The notes under the pieces are model-generated. The model had not been told where the DNA came from. It ran no database searches and saw nothing but the letters and a program-made list of their open reading frames with translations. A DNA stretch of 51,748 nt from JBEKHT01 sp049511715 (lineage in GTDB: Bacteria > Chloroflexota > Anaerolineae > Anaerolineales > RBG-16-64-43): NCBI GenBank assembly GCA_049511715.1, contig JBEKXU010000021.1, forward strand, positions 1 to 51,748, written 5' to 3'. A program made the translations under genes and the position numbers. How positions within the stretch are numbered: position 1 is the stretch's first letter; each line of letters starts with the position of its first letter. Below are positions 33,410 to 40,647 of the stretch, in pieces.

Positions 33410-33461
33410 CCCGCCCGAACGGCGGCCCGAACCGGGCCGGGCCCGAGGCGGGTCCGGCAGG

Positions 33462-33467
33462 TATAAT
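33462..33467 (+). promoter_or_regulatory. -10 element of the first NBR1-Ig lipoprotein gene
   Basis: GGTATAATC followed by a leader of about 55 nt with GGGGAGG as ribosome binding site. Confidence 0.6.
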
Positions 33468-33527
33468 CCTGCGCGATCGAACCCGGAGCCGGGGCGGCCG
33501 TCGCCCGCCGCTCAGGGGAGGCCTGGG

Positions 33528-34172
33528 ATGTCCCCTCGAGTGTCCGCCACCACTACTGTCCTCTTGACTTTCCTGCTGACCGCCTGCAATCTGGGTCTGG
33601 AAACACGCGGGGTTCCCACGATCCCGCCGGGGCAGGCGGCGGGCGCGACGCTGGCCGCGCTGCTGGGGACCCAACAAGCCTCCCAGCCCGTGTTCCCTCC
33701 CACAGCGATGCCCTCGGGTACTCCCCCGCCCGCCGCTCCCGTTGCGAGCGCGACTTCCGCCCCGCCCAGCCCGGCCCCCACCGTGGGTTGCACGGATCGG
33801 GCCGGTTTTGTCGCGGACGTGACGGTTCCGGATGGGACCCTCTTCAGCGCCGGCACCACCTTCACCAAGACGTGGCGGCTCAAGAACGCCGGCACCTGCA
33901 CCTGGACCAGCCGCTACGCCCTGGTCTTCTTCAGCGGGGATCAGATGAGTGCGCCATCGGTGATTGCCTTCGCCGCGGACGTCCCGCCGGGCGCAGGCGT
34001 CGATGTTTCGGCGAACCTGGACGCGCCCGCCAGCAGCGGGTACTACCAGGGAAACTGGAAACTGCGCAACAACGCCGGGGTATTGTTTGGGACGGGGGCC
34101 AGCGGGACGAGCAACTTCTGGGTGAAAATCAGGGTGGGACCGCCGTCCAGCAGCGCCACGCCCCCAGTCTGA
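33528..34172 (+). CDS. Lipoprotein with NBR1-type (FW) Ig-like domain, copy 1
   Basis: A protein of 214 residues. The signal peptide ends in lipobox LLTAC (Cys about residue 19), so it should be a lipid-anchored surface protein. A Pro/Ala/Ser/Thr linker to about residue 85 leads to one domain of the NBR1 Ig-like (four-tryptophan, FW) type: ADVTVPDGTLFSAGTTFTKT, then WRLKNAGTCTWTSRYALVFF, GDQM and a closing FWVKIRV. The domain is known from eukaryotic autophagy receptors and is common in Chloroflexota surface proteins, where its ligand is unknown. GGGGAGG precedes the ATG by 7 bp. A paralogue lies 614 bp downstream. Confidence 0.88.
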   Translation: MSPRVSATTTVLLTFLLTACNLGLETRGVPTIPPGQAAGATLAALLGTQQASQPVFPPTAMPSGTPPPAAPVASATSAPPSPAPTVGCTDRAGFVADVTVPDGTLFSAGTTFTKTWRLKNAGTCTWTSRYALVFFSGDQMSAPSVIAFAADVPPGAGVDVSANLDAPASSGYYQGNWKLRNNAGVLFGTGASGTSNFWVKIRVGPPSSSATPPV

Positions 34173-34641
34173 TACCCGATCCATCCGCTGCCCTCCCCGA
34201 TCGCTGGCTTCTGTCGCCCGCTGACGACGAGTCCAATCTCAGCTGCCCAGGGTTGGTCGCCCCCGATCTTCCGGCCCTCTCTCAGGGGAGAGAAGGTCGA
34301 CCGGGGCGATTCCGAGGTTCTCTCCAACTTCATTCGATTCGCTGACGATGGGGATTCGCTCCAGGACGGCGGGCCGCAGCAGGCATGTTGCTTGTCGGGC
34401 AGCGATTCCGGGGTGAGAGAGGGATCCCGGCAATGGGCCCTGGGGAAGGGTCTCGTTCGACGGTGACGGGATGAGATCCGGACTGGGGGGAGGCTCAGGA
34501 CGGCCTGCGGCTGGAGCCGAATCTTCTGACCGCCGCTCACGAAGCCTTGACCGGGGGTTCTCTGACGCATTCTTCCAAAGGGAAGCTGTCCAGGGTGCCC
34601 CTTGTCGTCCGGCGCTTGGTGTTGGAAAGCGTTAAGGTTGG

Positions 34642-34647
34642 TATAAT
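34642..34647 (+). promoter_or_regulatory. -10 element of the second NBR1-Ig lipoprotein gene
   Basis: GGTATAATT with an unusually long predicted leader of about 135 nt before the ATG at 34787. Confidence 0.55.
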
Positions 34648-34695
34648 TCTGGCCGTTCGAGGGGGATGTTTGCGGAACGGCGGAATCAGTGAAAG

Positions 34696-34718
34696 GCCCG
34701 AGGAAATTGGCCTCGGGC
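34696..34718 (+). promoter_or_regulatory. Leader hairpin upstream of the second NBR1-Ig gene
   Basis: GCCCGAGG and CCTCGGGC form a perfect 8-bp stem around AAATTGG in the transcribed leader, with no T-run. It may influence mRNA stability or translation. It matches no RNA family I know. Confidence 0.4.
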
Positions 34719-34786
34719 GGATGCGCCCGGTGGATCAGGATGTGGTCATGGCAGGGTGCGCGCAACAGAGTTCGTCAGGAGGACCC

Positions 34787-35443
34787 ATGAATCGGAAACT
34801 CTTGCTGGGAATGGGACTGTTGCTGGCTGTGGCGCTTTGCGCCTGCGGTCAATCTGCTCCGACCGCTGCGGCCGCCACCCCGACCTCGTCCTCCGACCAG
34901 ATGGCGACGACCTTCTTTCAGACGCTCAATGCCCCCAGCCCAACCAGCACTGCTTCGGAAACGCCCTCCGCGCCGACGAATACTCCCGTCCCCAGCGTCA
35001 CCCCGACCAGTGCCGCGACGCTGGCCCCGACGGCCGTCCTGCTGCAGCCCCCGACAGGGAGCGGCGGGTGCACCCTGGATGCCTCTTTTGTGTCGGATTT
35101 GACTGTTCCGGACGGCACCCAGATGAAAGCGGGTCAGAAATTCACGAAGGGCTGGCAGCTGAAGAATTCCGGCACCTGCACCTGGACCAACAACTACAAG
35201 GTGGTCTTCTACAGCGGCGACCAGATGGGGGCGGACTCGAGCCAAGCCCTGAGTGGTCAGGTGGCCCCCGGGGGAACGGTCAACATTTCGTTCAAGATGA
35301 CTGCCCCGAGCACGGACGGGTCGTACAAGGGCGAGTGGCTGCTCAGCGACCCGTCCGGGATCACGTTCGGGACCGAACTGAGCGGGCGGGTCCCGTTCTG
35401 GGTACAAATCCTCGTGGGGACCGTGCCTACGCCCACTCCCTGA
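34787..35443 (+). CDS. Lipoprotein with NBR1-type (FW) Ig-like domain, copy 2
   Basis: A protein of 218 residues. The signal peptide has lipobox ALCAC (Cys about residue 20), followed by a Thr/Ser/Pro linker to about residue 88. The single NBR1-like domain reads SDLTVPDGTQMKAGQKFTKG, then WQLKNSGTCTWTNNYKVVFY, SGDQMG, and ends PFWVQILVG. It is clearly a paralogue of the upstream lipoprotein; both keep the CTWT tryptophan and the flanking W and FW residues. AGGAGGA precedes the ATG. The small membrane protein gene begins 61 bp downstream. Confidence 0.88.
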   Translation: MNRKLLLGMGLLLAVALCACGQSAPTAAAATPTSSSDQMATTFFQTLNAPSPTSTASETPSAPTNTPVPSVTPTSAATLAPTAVLLQPPTGSGGCTLDASFVSDLTVPDGTQMKAGQKFTKGWQLKNSGTCTWTNNYKVVFYSGDQMGADSSQALSGQVAPGGTVNISFKMTAPSTDGSYKGEWLLSDPSGITFGTELSGRVPFWVQILVGTVPTPTP

Positions 35444-35504
35444 TGGTGATCGGGGACCGGGCGGACGCCGGATGGAAGCAAGCGGAGCAGAATGGGAGGG
35501 ATCG

Positions 35505-35702
35505 ATGCTGGATAACCTTCGCGAGCGTGCCGGGTATGAGCCTCCGGAAGACGAGTTGCCTCCCGAGGAAACGCGCCGTCCCTTGCGCTTTCACCTGACC
35601 CCGGCGCAAAGCCTGCTCCTGGCGGTTTTCCTTTTTCTCGACGTCTGCGTGCTGGGAGCCCTCTGCCTGCTGGTGACCCAGCGTGTCTTTCTTCCGTTCT
35701 GA
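35505..35702 (+). CDS. Small single-pass membrane protein
   Basis: A protein of 65 residues: a charged, Pro/Glu-rich N-terminal half (YEPPEDELPPEE) and one hydrophobic helix (about residues 37-60, SLLLAVFLFLDVCVLGALCL). GGGAGGG lies 4 bp before the ATG, and a strong terminator follows, which supports a real gene. It is probably the last gene of a transcript with the second NBR1-Ig lipoprotein. The family is not recognised. Confidence 0.65.
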   Translation: MLDNLRERAGYEPPEDELPPEETRRPLRFHLTPAQSLLLAVFLFLDVCVLGALCLLVTQRVFLPF

Positions 35703-35729
35703 CCGAAAAGCCGAGCGGCCGCGGAATCC

Positions 35730-35765
35730 AAAGCGAAGGGCGCAGCGTGCCCTTCGCTTTTCTCG
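35730..35765. terminator. Bidirectional intrinsic terminator
   Basis: AAAGCGAAGGGC and its exact complement flank a GCAGCGT loop, with a short T-run on either strand. It sits between the small membrane protein gene and the convergent penicillin-acylase gene and probably serves both. Confidence 0.85.
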
Positions 35766-35784
35766 TGTTAGGCGAGAATGCGGC

Positions 35785-38307
35785 CTACGGCGTCAGGGTG
35801 AGATGCTGCGGGCTGGAGGAGATCACGCGGTTCTGGCTCCACAGCATCGGGTAGTACTGGATCGTGCGCCACAGGTTGATCAGATCATCATAGTGAGGGT
35901 TGTAGGCATGCCCGGATTGGCCCGTGGTGTTCACGGTCAGCGAGTTGTCGAAATTGGAAAGGTCGACAAGCATCCTCATCGAGGGTAGGGAGGTCACCGC
36001 ATATCCCTGATTGGCTTCCCAGGCCGTGGCGTTGGGGACCGCCGCACTGCCGGAAACGGCATAGGGACCGCGGTTGAAGAGCGCCTCAATCGGCCCAACC
36101 CCGGATTCGCCCAGGGATTGGTTCTGGAACGTGGCCGTGTGGAATTGCCCCCATTGCCAGTCGTTCATGTTCCCGCCCAGCCGCGCCTGCAGATCCGCCA
36201 GGCCGTCATTCAGCGCGCGCCGCAAGATGTCGTCCCGTCGCTCGACCTGCGGTGTCGACGGGTCATCCCACCAGGGGCTGTTCGGCTGGGTGAGCAGCTC
36301 TCCGACGATGTAGAAGTAGGTGTCATCCCCCTCGGGCCAGTAGTCCTTGGGGAGCTTGTTGTGGAAGGTGTCGGCCAAGAGGGCGTTGTAGAAGGCGTTG
36401 TAGATCGCGGCAGGCGTGGAATCCATCCGGTCCTGGAGATCCCAGCCCTTCAAGAGCTGCACGGCCTGCTGCTCCTCCGGGACCGACCAGGTCAGCGCTT
36501 CCAGGTACGGAAGGGTCTCGGCCGCCGAGGCATCGTAGTCGTCCCCCTGGATGGCCTCCATATCCTGCAGCGAGAGCTTGGGTTTGGCTTCGATCATCTG
36601 GGTGATGCGCGCCGCCCGGTATCCCTTGTCCCATTCGAGCGTGATCAGATAGGGATAGTTGCTCCCGACCACCTGATTGTTGGCGCTGACGATGAAACCC
36701 TGGGGAGGGTTGTAGGAATAGGGTAGCTGGTCGAACGGAATGTAGCCGGTCCACTCGTACTCATCGGTCCAGCCCGGCACCGGCATCAGCCCGTTCCCGT
36801 GGGCCCGAATGGGGATCTTGCCCGGTACCTGGTAGCCGATATTCCCCTGCACATCGGCGTACACGAAGTTCTGGGAGGGGACATCCCAGCCGCGCAGCGC
36901 ATCGCGGAACTGCTGGAAATTCGTGGCCTGGTCCAACTTGAGGATCGCGCTCCAGGTCATGGAAGGCTCCAGAGCCGTCCAGCGCAGAGCGAGCGCGAAC
37001 TTGGCGGGCAAAGCCAGGCCGGCTTTTTGGCCAAATCCCTGCAGGGAGGCATAGGTGTCTGAGACGATCGGTCCGTGGCGCGTGTAGCGCACGGTCAGCG
37101 GAACGTCCTTCCCGCCCGCTACATGGATCGTCTCCTTCACCAGGGTCATGTCGACCCACTTTCCGTTGACCTGGTACTGGTCGGGATTGCTCGGGTTGAT
37201 CTTTTCAATGTAGAGATCCTGGACATCCGGATTGACATTGGTGACGCCCCAGGCGATCTGGTCGTTGTGGCCGATGATGACCCCCGGCGCGCCGGCGAAG
37301 GTGAACCCGACCACGTCAAAGGGGCAGGCAGCGGTCTTGGGAGCGCAGTGCAGGCCCATCTGGTACCAGATCGAAGGCATTTGGATGTCCAGGTGGGGAT
37401 CGTTCGCCACGATCGGCATGCCGGTGGTCGTGCGCGAGCCGCTGACGGTCCAGTCATTCGACCCCAGGCCGCGCTGGCCCCCTCCGGTCAGCGCGTTTAC
37501 GGACGCAATCTGGGAACTGAGCGCGGTCAGGCTGGAATACAACTGGGGATTGGTTGCCAGTAGGCTGGCCGTCTCGGTGTCCGCCAGGGGCGCGCCCCCC
37601 GGGCCAAAGGGAGAATTGGGCAGAATGGTCGGGTTGTTCGAAGGATACGTGCTGGGGACGATCTGGGCCGTCAGGTCCGGCCCGAGGGTCTTGAGCAGAA
37701 TCGAGCGTTCGATCTCGCTGTCCATGTTGCCGCCCAGGTCCCAGGACATGACCTTAGCCCAGGTCAAGGTGTTGACGGGTTCCCAGGGCGCGGGCCGGTA
37801 GGCTGGATTGAGCAGGCTGAGGACCGAGTACTCGAGGCTGAGGGCGCTGCCCTGATGTCCGGCCAGGTAGGAATTCACCCCGTCGGCGTAGTCCTGCAGC
37901 ATGGCCAGGGTCGCCGGGTCCATCTGGGCGACCTCCTGCTGGCTGACCCGGGCCCAGCCCAGGGTGCGCAGGAAGAGATCGGTCTTAACCTCGCTGTCCC
38001 CGAACATCTCCGACAGGGTGCCGCTGCCGATGTGGCGCCAAAAGTCCATTTGCCAGAAGCGGTCCTGGGCTTGGACGTAGCCCTGCGCGAAAAAGAGGTC
38101 ATGCTCGTCCTGGGCATAGATCTGGGGAATGCCCTGAGCATCGCGGTACACCTGCACCGGCCCGTGCAGGGCGGCCACCGCAAGCGATCCCGAGGTCTGC
38201 GGGAAGGAGCGCCTGGCGATGTACACCCCGAAGCCGCACAGGATCAGGACAACCACAAGGGTGATGATCAGAGCTCGGACCAGGCTGCGGACGGCTTTGC
38301 TGGCCAT
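35785..38307 (-). CDS. Penicillin acylase family Ntn-hydrolase
   Basis: An S45-family precursor of 840 residues. A membrane/signal segment (about residues 10-31) is followed by the alpha chain (VQVYRDAQGIPQIYAQDEHD and FFAQGYVQAQDRFWQMDFWR). A spacer leads to the beta chain beginning at the predicted catalytic Ser283 (GLGSNDWTVSG), the site of autocatalytic cleavage. FVYADVQGNIGYQVPGKIPI is also typical. Family members cleave side-chain amides: beta-lactam antibiotics, acyl-homoserine lactones or other N-acyl compounds. The substrate here is unknown. GGGGGA precedes the ATG. The lack of cleavage after the N-terminal helix suggests a membrane-tethered enzyme. Confidence 0.92.
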   Translation of the reverse strand: MASKAVRSLVRALIITLVVVLILCGFGVYIARRSFPQTSGSLAVAALHGPVQVYRDAQGIPQIYAQDEHDLFFAQGYVQAQDRFWQMDFWRHIGSGTLSEMFGDSEVKTDLFLRTLGWARVSQQEVAQMDPATLAMLQDYADGVNSYLAGHQGSALSLEYSVLSLLNPAYRPAPWEPVNTLTWAKVMSWDLGGNMDSEIERSILLKTLGPDLTAQIVPSTYPSNNPTILPNSPFGPGGAPLADTETASLLATNPQLYSSLTALSSQIASVNALTGGGQRGLGSNDWTVSGSRTTTGMPIVANDPHLDIQMPSIWYQMGLHCAPKTAACPFDVVGFTFAGAPGVIIGHNDQIAWGVTNVNPDVQDLYIEKINPSNPDQYQVNGKWVDMTLVKETIHVAGGKDVPLTVRYTRHGPIVSDTYASLQGFGQKAGLALPAKFALALRWTALEPSMTWSAILKLDQATNFQQFRDALRGWDVPSQNFVYADVQGNIGYQVPGKIPIRAHGNGLMPVPGWTDEYEWTGYIPFDQLPYSYNPPQGFIVSANNQVVGSNYPYLITLEWDKGYRAARITQMIEAKPKLSLQDMEAIQGDDYDASAAETLPYLEALTWSVPEEQQAVQLLKGWDLQDRMDSTPAAIYNAFYNALLADTFHNKLPKDYWPEGDDTYFYIVGELLTQPNSPWWDDPSTPQVERRDDILRRALNDGLADLQARLGGNMNDWQWGQFHTATFQNQSLGESGVGPIEALFNRGPYAVSGSAAVPNATAWEANQGYAVTSLPSMRMLVDLSNFDNSLTVNTTGQSGHAYNPHYDDLINLWRTIQYYPMLWSQNRVISSSPQHLTLTP

Positions 38308-38642
38308 AGGGTTTCCCCCGGAATGGGACTTGCGCGGATGGAATGGGTTTGTAGCACCGGCAATTCATGGAGTCAATCCGGTCTGGCTGGTTCCGCCCCG
38401 GCTTCGGCCGAGCGGGTGTCCCGCGGCTCATCGAGGAAACGAGGCGGGGGCCAGGAAAAAGAAAGAAACGATGAAGGGCCGCCATCGTCTGCGCTCTTCG
38501 CAGCAGGCGATGGCTCCGTTCCCCTGTGATAAACTCGCTCAAGTTCACCGCATTTACCCTGCGTTGGACCTCCCGCTTGGGGCCGCACACGCAGCCGCTG
38601 CGCCACAGGGTCAGTGAACTCAAGAGGGGAGTGGAGGCGCGG
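38308..38642. other. Divergent promoter region
   Basis: This stretch separates the acylase gene from the membrane protein gene. TACAAA (minus) near 38352 and GATAAA (plus) near 38528 are weak -10 candidates. No RNA or gene is recognised. Confidence 0.35.
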
Positions 38643-40412
38643 ATGTCGTTGTTGTTGGAGGTGCTCCTCCTTTACCTGCTCCTGGGTCTTGCCTTCCTGG
38701 GCTGGGGAAGGGCCACCGAGGGCGCCTTGCATCTGGGAGAGGAAGGCAATGGCTCGTGGCTTATCTCGGTCTGGTTGGGGTGGGCGGTCGCACTTCTCAT
38801 CTTCCAGATTCTCCATTTTGTACTGCCTGTAACGGCCTACGTGGTCGTCCCCGTCTTGGTGCTCGGGATTGCCTTCTCTATTCTTCCCATCAAGCGCGCG
38901 GTGTTCCAGTGGGCGAAACGGCACCCAATTTGGGTGGGGGTCATTGGAGAGCTTGTCTTGTGGCTCGCCGCGGCTGGCTGGTTCATCGTGAAGTCCATTA
39001 CGTTGGGCACGGACTTGTATGATGCGGGTCTTTACGGCCTCAGTGCGATCCGTTGGATCGAAACCTTTGCGACCGTCCCCGGACTGGGCAATCTTCACGG
39101 CCGGTTGGCCTTCAACTCCTCCTTTTTAACTTTTGCTTCGGCGCTCAACTTTCACCCGTTCTTTGACCATGGGTTCTCGATCGCCGTCAGCTTCCTTTTT
39201 GTCCTCACCATTGCGACTTTGTTCGAGGTCCTGGCCCCGGTCGTCAAGCACCCGGCCTCTCTGCTACGTTCCCATCCCTTTGAGTATGCCCCCGCCCTCT
39301 TCGCGCTTCCGTGGCTGGCATACGTTGCCACGGGTGAGATCGCTTCCCCCGACGCCGACTTAGCCTCCACGCTGATTGAATTGGTGTTGTTTGTGGTGTT
39401 GTGCCAGGGGATCGCGCAATGGATCCGAGGAAACCGCAATCAGAGCTACCGCGCGGCGGTGATGCTGATTCTGGCGGCCACCGCCGTAACGATCAAGCTG
39501 AGCAACCTGGTGTTTGCGGTGACCCTCGCGGGCTTCGTGGTCGCTTACTGGCTGAGCGCATCCCGTCCAGCTATTCAAAGCGCTGCACGGATGTTCGTGC
39601 CTCCGGCCTTTTTGACGCTCGTCTGGTTGCTTCAGGGGTTTGTGCTTTCGGGCGCCCCGCTCTATCCTTCCACCATCGGATACATTCCGGTCGACTGGGC
39701 CGTACCCAAGGCACAGGCCATCAGCGACGCGGACTGGATTTACAGCTGGGCGAGGACTCCGGGACAAGATCCGAGCAAAGTTCTCGGGAACTGGAATTGG
39801 CTCGGGCCTTGGTTGCAAAAGGAGTCGACGGACTTTGTCGCCGTTGTGGATCCGCTCAAGGTATCCGGGCTGTTCTGCCTTGCCGCCCTCCTTGCGATCC
39901 TCTTCAACCGGAAGAGCCGTCCTCGCGCCCTGGAGTGGGGGATTCTGGCCCCGCTCATCCTTGGCCTGCTGTATTGGTTCTTCACGGCCCCCGATCCGCG
40001 GTTTGCGAATGCGCTTTTCTACCTCCTGGCGACCGCCTTTGCCGTTCTTTTTCTCCTGTCGATCCAGGGGATCGTAAGCAAGCCGGCGTTTGCTGTCCTC
40101 TTCCTCATGGCCTTTTTGGTTGGCAATTTTTACCTTTTCCAGTTTGTCGCCGGCCATGTGACGTGGTACCGGCCCTGCATCTCGTCGGTTACTCGTTTCC
40201 AAACGGTCTGCATCCGCAAAGAACGCTGGACGAAAGTGCCGCGAGCGCCATTGGCCGAGCGCGTGACGGACTCCGGGCTCTTGGTTTACGTTCCGAGTAC
40301 CGGTGATGAGTGTTGGGATGCCCCGCTGCCCTGCACTCCGAACTTCAGCAAAGACTTGAGGTTAAGGACACCAGGGGACCTGGCTGCGGGGTTCACCCTG
40401 AGGGCGCCCTGA
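38643..40412 (+). CDS. Large polytopic membrane protein (LIC_10190-like)
   Basis: A protein of 589 residues with about 14 hydrophobic helices. The segment GLYGLSAIRWIETFATVPGL followed by GNLHGRLAFNSSF, close to an aspartate after helix 5, resembles the LIC_10190 family of membrane proteins and, more loosely, GT-C glycosyltransferases with lipid-phosphate sugar donors. The C-terminal 100 residues are soluble, with four cysteines. Its role is unknown; surface glycan assembly is a reasonable guess. The ATG at 38643 is preceded by GGAGG. gyrA follows after 235 bp with its own promoter. Confidence 0.75.
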   Translation: MSLLLEVLLLYLLLGLAFLGWGRATEGALHLGEEGNGSWLISVWLGWAVALLIFQILHFVLPVTAYVVVPVLVLGIAFSILPIKRAVFQWAKRHPIWVGVIGELVLWLAAAGWFIVKSITLGTDLYDAGLYGLSAIRWIETFATVPGLGNLHGRLAFNSSFLTFASALNFHPFFDHGFSIAVSFLFVLTIATLFEVLAPVVKHPASLLRSHPFEYAPALFALPWLAYVATGEIASPDADLASTLIELVLFVVLCQGIAQWIRGNRNQSYRAAVMLILAATAVTIKLSNLVFAVTLAGFVVAYWLSASRPAIQSAARMFVPPAFLTLVWLLQGFVLSGAPLYPSTIGYIPVDWAVPKAQAISDADWIYSWARTPGQDPSKVLGNWNWLGPWLQKESTDFVAVVDPLKVSGLFCLAALLAILFNRKSRPRALEWGILAPLILGLLYWFFTAPDPRFANALFYLLATAFAVLFLLSIQGIVSKPAFAVLFLMAFLVGNFYLFQFVAGHVTWYRPCISSVTRFQTVCIRKERWTKVPRAPLAERVTDSGLLVYVPSTGDECWDAPLPCTPNFSKDLRLRTPGDLAAGFTLRAP

Positions 40413-40633
40413 CACCTCCGGAATGAACCTCTACCAGTAGGGCCTTTGAGTCTGTGGTTTGCATCCTCTGGCGCCAGCCGTGAGAGGGCTTGGCGTTCAG
40501 AAGCTGCTTTGGAAGGGTCGCACCGTAAATTGTTGGAAGGATAATAGGAGCAACACAGACTGAGAAGCCTCCAGCAGGTTTCGGATAAGGTCTTGAGATA
40601 GCCTGAGAATCCCCTGGTTTTCCGCCTCCACGG

Positions 40634-40639
40634 TATAAT
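40634..40639 (+). promoter_or_regulatory. -10 element of gyrA
   Basis: A perfect TATAAT ending 8 bp before the gyrA ATG. No Shine-Dalgarno site is possible, so leaderless expression is predicted. Confidence 0.65.
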
Positions 40640-40647
40640 CGCTTAAC

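Larger units (their letters stand above)
34173..34786. other. Intergenic region with promoter and leader of the second NBR1-Ig gene
   Basis: More than 600 bp with no gene I recognise. The first part holds CTCTC/GAGAG pairs just after the upstream gene, perhaps a weak terminator. The promoter and hairpin listed separately lie in the last 150 bp. Confidence 0.45.
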
